A DNA stretch of 64,000 nt from Flavobacterium sp. CG_23.5 (lineage in GTDB: Bacteria > Bacteroidota > Bacteroidia > Flavobacteriales > Flavobacteriaceae): assembly GCF_017875765.1 (NCBI RefSeq), contig NZ_JAGGNA010000001.1:395001-459000 (forward strand), read 5' to 3'. Of the stretch, positions 17,659-25,834 are shown piece after piece. Numbering within the stretch: position 1 is the first letter of the stretch; each line of letters starts with the position of its first letter. The notes under the pieces are model-generated. The model worked only from the letters and a program-made list of their open reading frames with translations. It was not told the origin of the DNA and made no database searches. Both the position numbers and the translations under genes were made by a program.

Positions 17659-20109
17659 ATGTCAAATCATAAAATACTTACAATTGACAATCTGTCACTT
17701 CAAGAATTTGATACCGAAGCAGATTTAATACCATTATTAACTCCTGAAGATGAGGAGGAGATGAACAATGAAGCATTGCCCGAATCATTAGCGATTTTGC
17801 CTCTTCGAAATATGGTTTTGTTTCCTGGAGTGGTAATACCAATTACGGCTGGAAGAGACAAATCCATAAAATTAATTAATGATGCAAATGCTGCTGGTAA
17901 AGTCATTGGTGTTGTTGCTCAAAAAAATGAGGAAGACGAAGATCCCACGACAGAAGATATCCATAAAGTAGGAACTGTAGCAAGAATTCTTCGTGTTTTA
18001 AAAATGCCCGATGGAAACGTAACGGTTATTCTTCAAGGAAAAAAACGATTTGAAATTGACAACGTTGTTTCGGAAGCCCCTTATATAGTTGCAAATATTA
18101 AAGAAATTGCAGAAAAAAGACCTGCTAAACACGACACGGAGTTTGTTGCAATTCTTGATTCGGTTAAGGAACTTGCTATTCAAATAATTAAAGAAAGTCC
18201 AAATATTCCAACGGAAGCAACATTTGCAATCAAAAATATTGAAAGCCAATCGTTTTTGATCAATTTTGTTACTTCAAACATGAATTTATCTGTCAAGGAA
18301 AAACAAGACTTACTGGCAATTAATGAATTGAAATTAAGAGCATTAGAGACATTGCGTTATATGAATATTGAGTTACAAAAACTCGAATTAAAAAACGATA
18401 TTCAATCTAAAGTTCGTTTTGATTTAGATCAACAACAACGCGAATATTTCCTTCACCAACAAATGAAAACCATTCAAGAAGAATTGGGTGGCGTTTCTCA
18501 GGAAGAGGAAATGGATGAAATGAGTTTGAAAGCCAAATCAAAAAAATGGGACGAAAAAACGCAAAAGCATTTCGAGAAAGAGTTAGCTAAAATGCGTAAA
18601 ATGAATCCTCAAGCACCTGATTTTGGAATTCAAAGAAACTATTTAGAATTGTTTTTAGATTTGCCGTGGAATGAGTATTCAAAAGATAACTTCGATTTAA
18701 AACGAGCACAAAAAATTCTTGACAGGGACCATTTTGGATTAGAAGACGTTAAGAAAAGAATGATAGAACATTTGGCAGTTTTAAAATTGCGAAATGATAT
18801 GAAATCCCCAATTATTTGTTTGACAGGACCTCCGGGAGTTGGAAAAACTTCTATCGGACGATCAATTGCTGAAGCATTAGGCAGAAAATATGTTCGAATT
18901 TCGCTCGGTGGTTTGCGTGATGAAGCGGAAATACGAGGACACAGAAAAACCTATATCGGTGCAATGCCTGGCCGAATAATTCAAAGTTTGAAAAAAGCCG
19001 GGACATCAAATCCAGTTTTTGTTTTGGATGAAATTGATAAATTGTCAAACGGCAGTCACGGTGATCCATCTTCTGCTTTACTGGAAGTTTTAGACCCGGA
19101 ACAAAATAATTCGTTTTATGATAATTTCTTGGAAATGGGATATGATTTGTCAAAAGTCATGTTTATTGCCACTTCAAATAATATGGCTACAGTCCAGCCT
19201 GCTTTGAAAGACAGAATGGAAATTATACAAATGTCAGGATATACTATTGAAGAAAAAGTAGAAATTTCGCGTCAGCATTTATTTCCAAGACAATTGAAAG
19301 AACACGGCTTGACTTCGAAAGATTTGACTATTGGAAAAAAACAATTGGAAAAAATTGTGGAAGGATATACGCGCGAATCTGGAGTTCGTGGTCTGGAAGC
19401 TAAAATTGCACAAGTGATTCGTAATGCGGCCAAATCAGTTGCAATGGAAGAGGAGTACAATAAAAAGGTTACGGATCAAGATATTATTAAAACCCTTGGT
19501 GTTCCTAGATTAGAACGTGATAAATATGAAAATAATGATGTTGCTGGCGTAGTTACAGGTTTGGCTTGGACGTCTGTTGGTGGTGATATTCTTTTCATAG
19601 AATCTTTACTTTCTCCAGGAAAAGGAGGAATGACCATAACTGGGAATTTGGGAACTGTGATGAAAGAGTCGGCAACAATTGCTTTGGAATATATCAAAGC
19701 TAATACTGCTCTTTTAGGTCTGGATTCAGAATTGCTATCAAAATATAATATTCACTTGCATGTTCCCGAAGGAGCTACCCCAAAAGATGGTCCTAGTGCT
19801 GGAATTGCCATGTTGACTTCTTTGGTTTCTCTTTTAACACAAAAGAGAGTGAAGAAAAATCTAGCGATGACAGGAGAAATTACCCTAAGAGGAAAAGTAT
19901 TGCCTGTTGGAGGACTGAAGGAAAAGATTTTGGCAGCAAAAAGAGCGAACATAAAAGAAATTATTTTATGTCAGGATAATAAAAGTGATATTGATGAAAT
20001 AAAACCGGAATATCTTGAAGGACTTACTTTTCATTATGTTAGGGAAATGAGTGACGTTTTGAAATTTGCTTTGACTGATCAAAAAGTTAAAAACGCAAAA
20101 GTTTTATAA
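17659..20109 (+). CDS. lon: ATP-dependent protease Lon (LonA type)
   Basis: 816 residues with the full LonA layout. An N-terminal substrate-binding LON domain (ILPLRNMVLFPGVVIPIT) is followed by an AAA+ module with Walker A GPPGVGKT (390-397) and Walker B VFVLDEIDK. The protease domain carries the Ser-Lys dyad S713 (DGPSAGIAM) and K756 (GGLKEK). It degrades misfolded and selected regulatory proteins in the cytoplasm. The 297-base upstream gap contains TATATTTG at 17605-17612, a good -7 box, but no clear -33 TTG. No HrcA/CIRCE-like operator was seen. An acidic segment near residues 20-37 precedes the LON domain. Confidence 0.97.
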   Translation: MSNHKILTIDNLSLQEFDTEADLIPLLTPEDEEEMNNEALPESLAILPLRNMVLFPGVVIPITAGRDKSIKLINDANAAGKVIGVVAQKNEEDEDPTTEDIHKVGTVARILRVLKMPDGNVTVILQGKKRFEIDNVVSEAPYIVANIKEIAEKRPAKHDTEFVAILDSVKELAIQIIKESPNIPTEATFAIKNIESQSFLINFVTSNMNLSVKEKQDLLAINELKLRALETLRYMNIELQKLELKNDIQSKVRFDLDQQQREYFLHQQMKTIQEELGGVSQEEEMDEMSLKAKSKKWDEKTQKHFEKELAKMRKMNPQAPDFGIQRNYLELFLDLPWNEYSKDNFDLKRAQKILDRDHFGLEDVKKRMIEHLAVLKLRNDMKSPIICLTGPPGVGKTSIGRSIAEALGRKYVRISLGGLRDEAEIRGHRKTYIGAMPGRIIQSLKKAGTSNPVFVLDEIDKLSNGSHGDPSSALLEVLDPEQNNSFYDNFLEMGYDLSKVMFIATSNNMATVQPALKDRMEIIQMSGYTIEEKVEISRQHLFPRQLKEHGLTSKDLTIGKKQLEKIVEGYTRESGVRGLEAKIAQVIRNAAKSVAMEEEYNKKVTDQDIIKTLGVPRLERDKYENNDVAGVVTGLAWTSVGGDILFIESLLSPGKGGMTITGNLGTVMKESATIALEYIKANTALLGLDSELLSKYNIHLHVPEGATPKDGPSAGIAMLTSLVSLLTQKRVKKNLAMTGEITLRGKVLPVGGLKEKILAAKRANIKEIILCQDNKSDIDEIKPEYLEGLTFHYVREMSDVLKFALTDQKVKNAKVL

Positions 20110-20130
20110 GATATTTTTTTTATTCAAATT

Positions 20131-20184
20131 AAATTCCAAGATTATTGCTTAATTCTTTAAGTTTTAATCTTGGAATTTTTGTTT
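20131..20184 (+). terminator. Rho-independent terminator after lon
   Basis: A 14-base stem (20131-20144 with 20165-20178; AAATTCCAAGATTA and its complement) with a 20-base loop and a T run ends the lon transcript. Confidence 0.85.
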
Positions 20185-20289
20185 TATTTCGAATTTGCGT
20201 CGAAACTTCGAAAGGAAAAATGGGATATATATGATTATAATTTTATCTTCGCATTTGCGTTTTACTTTACATCAACAGCCATTTAAAGC

Positions 20290-21309
20290 ATGCTCAAAAA
20301 ACTTTTATTATTCTCTTTTTTTTCGGTTTGTTCTGTGTCCCACAGTCAAATAGGAGGGAAGCATATTTATCAGTTTTTAAATTTGGTTACCTCGCCAAGA
20401 CAAGCAGCTTTAGGAGGAAAAGTTATTACCATATATGATGACGATGTGAATCAGGTTAATTTTAATCCTGCAACATTAAATGTAGAGATGGACAATCATC
20501 TGGCTTTAAATTATGGGAGCTATTATAAAGAAGTTACTTATGGGACAGCTTCTTATGCTTACACTTATGATCGCCATTTGCAAACTTTTCAAGCAGGCGT
20601 AAATTATGTTAATTATGGAAATTTTGAAGGTTATGATGAAAATGGTCAACCTACATCAGAATTTACTGGAAGTGAAATTGCCCTTTCCGTTGGTTATGCC
20701 TACAACATTCCAAATACTACCATTCATCTTGGCGCTAATGCAAAATTGATTTCTTCGACTTTAGAGAGTTACAATTCTCTTGGAGGCGCGATTGATTTAG
20801 GCGCACTTTTCATCGATGAAAGAAATGATGTGAATTGGGGTTTGGTAATTCGAAATATTGGAACCCAATTCACCACTTATTCGGGTACAAATGAAAAATT
20901 ACCATTAGAAATTATAGCTGGCGTTTCACAGGAATTATCTAATGTTCCAATTCGCTGGCATCTTACTTTAGAGAATTTGCAACAATGGAATATTTCCTTT
21001 TCTAATCCGGAAAGAGCTCAAGGATCAATCGATGGAAGTTCAAGTGAGGAAAAAGTTTCAGTACTAAATAATGGTTTGCGTCATGTGATTGTGGGTGTTG
21101 AACTTTTTCCTAAAAAAGCATTCAATTTCCGATTGGGGTATAATTTTCGTAGAGCAGAAGAATTAAGGATTGTAGATCAACGGAATTTCTCTGGGATTTC
21201 AGTTGGTTTTGGACTTAAAATGAATAAATTAAAATTTAATTATTCGTATTCTAGATATACATCGGCTGGAAATACGAGTTTGTTTGGATTAACTATTAAC
21301 TTACAATAA
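20290..21309 (+). CDS. porQ: Type IX secretion system protein PorQ
   Basis: 339 residues with a signal peptide (MLKKLLLFSFFSVCSVSHSQ) and a beta-barrel-like, aromatic-rich body ending in a terminal strand. The conserved PorQ N-terminus IGGKHIYQFLNLVTSPRQAALGG is clear. In Porphyromonas, PorQ works with PorU, PorV and PorZ in the attachment/maturation complex at the outer membrane. It is followed 7 bases later by cmk, an order I associate with Bacteroidota. Together with the 25.8-33.1 kb locus it shows that the host has a T9SS. Confidence 0.92.
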   Translation: MLKKLLLFSFFSVCSVSHSQIGGKHIYQFLNLVTSPRQAALGGKVITIYDDDVNQVNFNPATLNVEMDNHLALNYGSYYKEVTYGTASYAYTYDRHLQTFQAGVNYVNYGNFEGYDENGQPTSEFTGSEIALSVGYAYNIPNTTIHLGANAKLISSTLESYNSLGGAIDLGALFIDERNDVNWGLVIRNIGTQFTTYSGTNEKLPLEIIAGVSQELSNVPIRWHLTLENLQQWNISFSNPERAQGSIDGSSSEEKVSVLNNGLRHVIVGVELFPKKAFNFRLGYNFRRAEELRIVDQRNFSGISVGFGLKMNKLKFNYSYSRYTSAGNTSLFGLTINLQ

Positions 21310-21316
21310 TATCATT

Positions 21317-22012
21317 TTGGATAAAAAAATTACTATCGCAATAGATGGATTCTCTTCAACTGGAAAAAGCACTTTAGCAAAACAACTCGCCAAAAAATTA
21401 GGATATGTATATGTAGATACTGGAGCGATGTATCGTGCAGTAACCTTTTTTGCGATGCAAAACGGATACATAAATCCTGATTTTTTTGACAAAGAATCAT
21501 TAATAAACAGCTTGCCATTTATAAAATTACACTTCAAATTTAATCCTGATTTGGGTTTTGCCGAAATGTATTTAAACGATGTTAATGTAGAAATAGCCAT
21601 TCGAAAAATCGAAGTTTCAAATTTTGTAAGCAAAGTAGCCGAAGTTTCTGAGGTTCGAACCAAATTAGTGGAGCAACAAAAGGAAATGGGAAAAGATAAA
21701 GCGATTGTTATGGATGGCAGAGATATTGGGACTGTAGTTTTTCCTGATGCTGAACTGAAAATATTTATGACGGCAAGTGCAAGTACAAGAGCACAAAGGC
21801 GTTTTGATGAGTTGCAACAAAAAGGAGATGATGTAAGCTATGAAGCGGTTTTGAAAAATGTGGAAGAACGCGATTACATTGATACTCATAGAGTTGATTC
21901 ACCTTTGGTAAAAGCGGATGATGCGATTGAAATTGATAATTCACATCTCAGTCGTGAAGAACAGTTTCAAGTTGTTTTAGATTTAGTAAATGAAATTACT
22001 AAAACGCTATAA
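21317..22012 (+). CDS. cmk: Cytidylate kinase, TTG start
   Basis: 231 residues. Phosphorylates CMP and dCMP. The P-loop GFSSTGKST is at residues 11-19, the acceptor-site region is VDTGAMYRA, and MDGRDIGTVVFP and RAQRRFDEL follow. No ATG or GTG lies between the porQ stop (21309) and the P-loop; the only plausible start is TTG 21317, which gives the usual short MDKKITIAIDG lead. The 7-base spacing implies co-transcription and perhaps coupled translation with porQ. Low initiation from TTG may keep Cmk levels below PorQ; that is inference. Confidence 0.95.
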   Translation: MDKKITIAIDGFSSTGKSTLAKQLAKKLGYVYVDTGAMYRAVTFFAMQNGYINPDFFDKESLINSLPFIKLHFKFNPDLGFAEMYLNDVNVEIAIRKIEVSNFVSKVAEVSEVRTKLVEQQKEMGKDKAIVMDGRDIGTVVFPDAELKIFMTASASTRAQRRFDELQQKGDDVSYEAVLKNVEERDYIDTHRVDSPLVKADDAIEIDNSHLSREEQFQVVLDLVNEITKTL

Positions 22013-22087
22013 ATATTTGCAAATCTCTTTTTTAATATTAGATTTACGCTTTGTTATTTTTTAAAAATATAAAATACAATTCATCTT

Positions 22088-23341
22088 ATGGGGATTAAAA
22101 ATAAATTGACGGTAATGAGTTTTCTTCAATTCTTTGTTTGGGGAGCGTGGTTGATTACTGTTGGAAATTATTGGTTTGGTACAAAACAATGGAGCGGAGC
22201 CGAATTTGGAGCCGTTTTTTCAACTCTTGGGATTTCTTCGATAATAATGCCTGCAATTACGGGGATTATAGCTGACAGATGGATCAATGCCGAGAAATTA
22301 TATGGAATACTACATATTTTAGGTGGTTTAGCGATCTGCTATATTCCGCAGGTGGATAATCCTACTACTTTTTATTGGGTAATATTTGCAGCAATGCTGT
22401 GTTATATGCCTACAATTTCTTTGTCAAATTCAGTTGCTTATAACATATTGAAAAACAACAATTTTGATGTGGTTAAAGTTTTTCCTCCTATTCGAGTTTG
22501 GGGAACAATTGGGTTTATTGTTGCGATGTGGATTACTAATTTATCAGGAAATAAAGCATCTGCTAATATGTTTTATATTTCAGCCTTTGCGTCTTTCGTT
22601 TTAGGGATTTATTCTTTTGCGTTGCCAAAATGTCCACCACAAAAATTAATTGCCGAGGATTCTACTTTCGCTAAAAAATTAGGGTTGGATGCATTTAAGT
22701 TGTTTGGAACCTATAAAATGGCATTGTTTTTCATTTTTTCTATGTTTTTGGGCGGTGCGTTGCAACTGACAAATATGTACGGTGATACTTATTTATCTGA
22801 ATTTGCAAATGTTCCTCAATATGCAGATTCTTTTGTGGTAAAATATTCTACAATTATCATGTCTATTTCTCAAATTTCGGAAACCTTGTTCATTTTGGCC
22901 ATTCCATTTTTCTTAAAAAGATTTGGAATAAAACAAGTAATGCTGATTTCAATGTTGGCATGGGTTTTACGTTTTGGATTGTTTGCTTATGGAAATCCAG
23001 CTGATGGGCTATGGATGATTGTTATGTCTTGTGTTGTTTATGGAATGGCATTTGATTTTTTCAATATTTCAGGTTCATTATTTATTGAAACCACTACCGA
23101 CTCTAGAATTCGTTCTAGTGCTCAAGGATTATTTATGATGATGTCTAATGGTTTTGGTGCTTTCTTTGGCGGAATAGTTAGTGGAATTGTAATCGATAAA
23201 TTTTTCACACATGATGGGGTTAGGGATTGGCATAACATTTGGCTTTCGTTTGCCGGATATGCTTTAATTATCGCGGTTGCTTTTGCTGTTTTGTTCAAGC
23301 ACAAGCATTATCCAGAAGATGTTTCTAAAGTGAGTCACTAA
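22088..23341 (+). CDS. Nucleoside permease, NupG-like MFS family
   Basis: 417 residues, about 12 membrane helices. The N-terminus (LQFFVWGAWLITVGNYWF) and the block PPIRVWGTIGFIVAMW are typical of the nucleoside:H+ symporter (NHS) family represented by E. coli NupG/XapB. It imports nucleosides with protons. It follows cmk by 75 bases on the same strand. A pyrimidine salvage link to the kinase is attractive but not proven. A strong terminator follows. Confidence 0.9.
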   Translation: MGIKNKLTVMSFLQFFVWGAWLITVGNYWFGTKQWSGAEFGAVFSTLGISSIIMPAITGIIADRWINAEKLYGILHILGGLAICYIPQVDNPTTFYWVIFAAMLCYMPTISLSNSVAYNILKNNNFDVVKVFPPIRVWGTIGFIVAMWITNLSGNKASANMFYISAFASFVLGIYSFALPKCPPQKLIAEDSTFAKKLGLDAFKLFGTYKMALFFIFSMFLGGALQLTNMYGDTYLSEFANVPQYADSFVVKYSTIIMSISQISETLFILAIPFFLKRFGIKQVMLISMLAWVLRFGLFAYGNPADGLWMIVMSCVVYGMAFDFFNISGSLFIETTTDSRIRSSAQGLFMMMSNGFGAFFGGIVSGIVIDKFFTHDGVRDWHNIWLSFAGYALIIAVAFAVLFKHKHYPEDVSKVSH

Positions 23342-23362
23342 AAAGCGGCAGATAATAAATAG

Positions 23363-23398
23363 AAACCGATAACTGAAAAATAGTTATCGGTTTTTTTT
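23363..23398 (+). terminator. Rho-independent terminator after the nucleoside permease
   Basis: A perfect 12-base stem (23363-23374 with 23382-23393; AAACCGATAACT and its complement) with a 7-base loop and 8 T. Confidence 0.92.
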
Positions 23399-23428
23399 AT
23401 GTTTATAAATACGGATTAAAGTAAATTA

Positions 23429-23548
23429 GCCCCGAGTGAAGCGGCATCCTTTTATATAGCTTCCAGCCTTTTGAAGGCTGGAAGCTATATAAAAGATACA
23501 GCGGAAAGCGGGAGCAGAGTTCTTGAAAATCGCAAAATGTTCTGCTCC
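23429..23548 (+). ncRNA. Structured intergenic RNA/repeat candidate (possibly Flavo-1-like)
   Basis: Three conserved-looking blocks flank two hairpins. GCCCCGAGTGAAGCGGCATC (23430-23447 region) precedes a perfect 20-base stem (23449-23468 with 23476-23495, 7-base loop). GATACAGCGGAAAGCGGG then leads into a second stem, GGAGCAGA (23511-23518) with TCTGCTCC (23541-23548). The non-complementary flanks plus variable hairpin resemble a dispersed flavobacterial motif I remember, possibly the Rfam Flavo-1 RNA. The identity is from memory and unverified. It sits between a terminator and the rpsA promoter, so it would need its own promoter or read-through. Confidence 0.55.
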
Positions 23549-23580
23549 TAATAATCAACTGATTATCACAATATAAATAT

Positions 23581-23611
23581 TTTGCTATTTAAGATAAAAG
23601 TGTTACTTTTG
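23581..23611 (+). promoter_or_regulatory. rpsA promoter (Bacteroidota consensus)
   Basis: The -33 element TTTG is at 23581-23584 and the -7 element TACTTTTG at 23604-23611, separated by 19 bases. This is an essentially ideal match to the Bacteroidota sigma-ABfr consensus. Transcription should start near 23617, leaving a leader of about 113 bases before rpsA. Confidence 0.85.
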
Positions 23612-23616
23612 CAGTC

Positions 23617-23730
23617 CTTTTGGTGAATAAGAGTTTCCTTTAGGGTTCAACTAATTATACAAACAACTTCTGTTGTTTTCTAGCACATTAAGAAACTCGA
23701 GAGAATACAGAATACAAATTTTTAATCAGC
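23617..23730 (+). promoter_or_regulatory. Structured 5' leader of rpsA
   Basis: The leader can fold with a long-range 7-base stem GAGTTTC (23631-23637) with GAAACTC (23692-23698). This encloses a local hairpin AAACAAC (23661-23667) with GTTGTTT (23672-23678) and a TTCT loop. S1 genes are often autoregulated through their leaders in other bacteria. A similar role here is inference. Confidence 0.4.
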
Positions 23731-25515
23731 ATGTCTGAACAAGTAAAATCACAAGAAGAGTTTTTAGCAAATTTTAACTGGCACAATTTCGAAGAAGGTA
23801 TTGATGCTGTTGATGAGAAAAACTTATTAGAATTCGAAGAACTAGTTTCAAAAACATTTATCGCTACTGATCAAGAAGAAGTGGTTGATGGTACAGTTGT
23901 TAGAATTACAGATAGAGACGTTATCGTTGATATCAACGCAAAATCGGAAGGTGTTATTTCATTGAATGAATTCCGTTACAACCCAGCATTAAAAGTAGGT
24001 GATACTGTTGAAGTATTAATTGACATCCGTGAGGATAAAACAGGTCAATTAGTATTATCTCACAGAAAAGCACGTACTATCAAATCATGGGATAGAGTTA
24101 TTTCGGCGAACGAAACAGGAGAAATCGTTAATGGTTTTGTAAAATGCAGAACTAAAGGTGGTATGATCGTTGACGTTTTCGGAATTGAAGCGTTTTTACC
24201 AGGATCTCAAATTGATGTTAAACCAATTAGAGACTACGATGTATATGTAAACAAAATGATGGAATTCAAAGTGGTAAAAATTAACCACGAATTCAAAAAT
24301 GTTGTTGTTTCTCATAAAGCGCTTATTGAAGCGGATATCGAAATCCAGAAAAAAGAAATCATCGGTCAATTACAAAAAGGACAAGTATTAGAAGGTGTTG
24401 TTAAAAACATTACTTCTTATGGTGTCTTTATTGACCTAGGTGGAGTTGATGGATTGATTCACATTACTGACCTTTCTTGGTCAAGAATCAACCACCCATC
24501 TGAAGTTCTTGAATTAGATCAAAAATTAAATGTTGTAATCCTTGATTTCGATGATGAGAAAACAAGAATTCAATTAGGATTGAAACAATTGAACGCTCAC
24601 CCTTGGGATGCTCTAGATGCTAAATTAGCAATTGGAGACAAAGTAAAAGGTAAAGTAGTTGTAATCGCTGATTATGGTGCATTTATCGAAGTTGCTGAAG
24701 GTGTTGAAGGTTTGATCCACGTTTCTGAAATGTCTTGGTCTACTCATTTACGTTCTGCTCAAGATTTCGTAAAAGTAGGAGATGTTGTTGAAGCAGTTAT
24801 CTTAACTTTAGACAGAGATGACCGCAAAATGTCATTAGGTATCAAACAATTGTCTCAAGATCCTTGGACTGATATCACTTCTAAATACCCAGTAGGTTCT
24901 AAACATACAGGTATCGTTAGAAACTTTACAAACTTTGGTATTTTCGTAGAATTAGAAGAAGGAATTGATGGATTAATTTACATCTCTGACTTATCTTGGA
25001 CTAAGAAAATCAAACACCCATCTGAATTTGTAAACGTTGGTGAGAAACTTGATGTAGTAGTATTAGAATTAGATGTTGAAGGACGTAAATTATCTTTAGG
25101 TCACAAACAAACTACTGCTAATCCTTGGGATCAGTATGAAGATTCTTTCGCTGTAGGAACTATCCACAACGGTGAAATTTCTGAAATCGTTGACAAAGGA
25201 GCTACTGTAGAATTCGGAGATGATATCGTTGCTTTCATTCCTACTCGTCACCTTGAAAAAGAAGATGGTAAGAAATTGAAAAAAGGAGAATCAGCTGATT
25301 TCAAAGTAATCGAATTCAACAAAGAATTTAAAAGAGTAGTTGCATCTCACACTGCTATCTTCCGTGAAGAAGAAGAGAAAAATGTGAAAACTGCAACTGA
25401 AAATACTTCATCTGCATCTTCATCTGCAAATGCACCAGCTGCTGCAACTTTAGGTGATAACAATGATGTATTAGCAGCATTGAAAGCTAAAATGGAAAAA
25501 TCAGAGAAAAAATAA
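23731..25515 (+). CDS. rpsA: 30S ribosomal protein S1
   Basis: 594 residues with six S1 (OB-fold RNA-binding) repeats. Repeat starts can be read at VVDGTVVRITDRDVIVDI, IVNGFVKCRTKGGMIVDV, VLEGVVKNITSYGVFIDL, VKGKVVVIADYGAFIEV, HTGIVRNFTNFGIFVEL and HNGEISEIVDKGATVEF. The C-terminal tail is low-complexity (Ser/Ala/Thr-rich). It binds mRNA and helps initiation, which matters in Bacteroidota, where Shine-Dalgarno sequences are weak. Codon use is noticeably more constrained than in neighbours (C-ending codons such as ATC, AAC, TTC are frequent), fitting very high expression. Strong promoter and terminator make it monocistronic. Confidence 0.98.
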   Translation: MSEQVKSQEEFLANFNWHNFEEGIDAVDEKNLLEFEELVSKTFIATDQEEVVDGTVVRITDRDVIVDINAKSEGVISLNEFRYNPALKVGDTVEVLIDIREDKTGQLVLSHRKARTIKSWDRVISANETGEIVNGFVKCRTKGGMIVDVFGIEAFLPGSQIDVKPIRDYDVYVNKMMEFKVVKINHEFKNVVVSHKALIEADIEIQKKEIIGQLQKGQVLEGVVKNITSYGVFIDLGGVDGLIHITDLSWSRINHPSEVLELDQKLNVVILDFDDEKTRIQLGLKQLNAHPWDALDAKLAIGDKVKGKVVVIADYGAFIEVAEGVEGLIHVSEMSWSTHLRSAQDFVKVGDVVEAVILTLDRDDRKMSLGIKQLSQDPWTDITSKYPVGSKHTGIVRNFTNFGIFVELEEGIDGLIYISDLSWTKKIKHPSEFVNVGEKLDVVVLELDVEGRKLSLGHKQTTANPWDQYEDSFAVGTIHNGEISEIVDKGATVEFGDDIVAFIPTRHLEKEDGKKLKKGESADFKVIEFNKEFKRVVASHTAIFREEEEKNVKTATENTSSASSSANAPAAATLGDNNDVLAALKAKMEKSEKK

Positions 25516-25537
25516 TTCTCAATATTTCTTAAATAGT

Positions 25538-25570
25538 AAAAAGCCTCACAGTAATGTGAGGCTTTTTTTA
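25538..25570 (+). terminator. Rho-independent terminator after rpsA
   Basis: A perfect 13-base stem (25538-25550 with 25555-25567) around AAGCCTCACA, GTAA loop, T run. Confidence 0.95.
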
Positions 25571-25834
25571 TGTTTAATTATCTATTTTCGATATTTTATT
25601 TCCATTCGGCAAAAATAAATGTTGTATGAAGTCAATTTGTATCCGATCTTATTGTTCAGATTTTATTCACAAATCTTTTTTTAGTTGTCAGACAGCCAGA
25701 ATGAAGCCGTTTTTTCTATTTCTAATTTCTAATTCTCATCAATAATTAGATTGCTGCGATTATTAGGTTTTATTTCTAAAAAAGAATATTAATCTAATAA
25801 TTAGCTTATTTTTGAATTAAATTAAGAAATTTTT

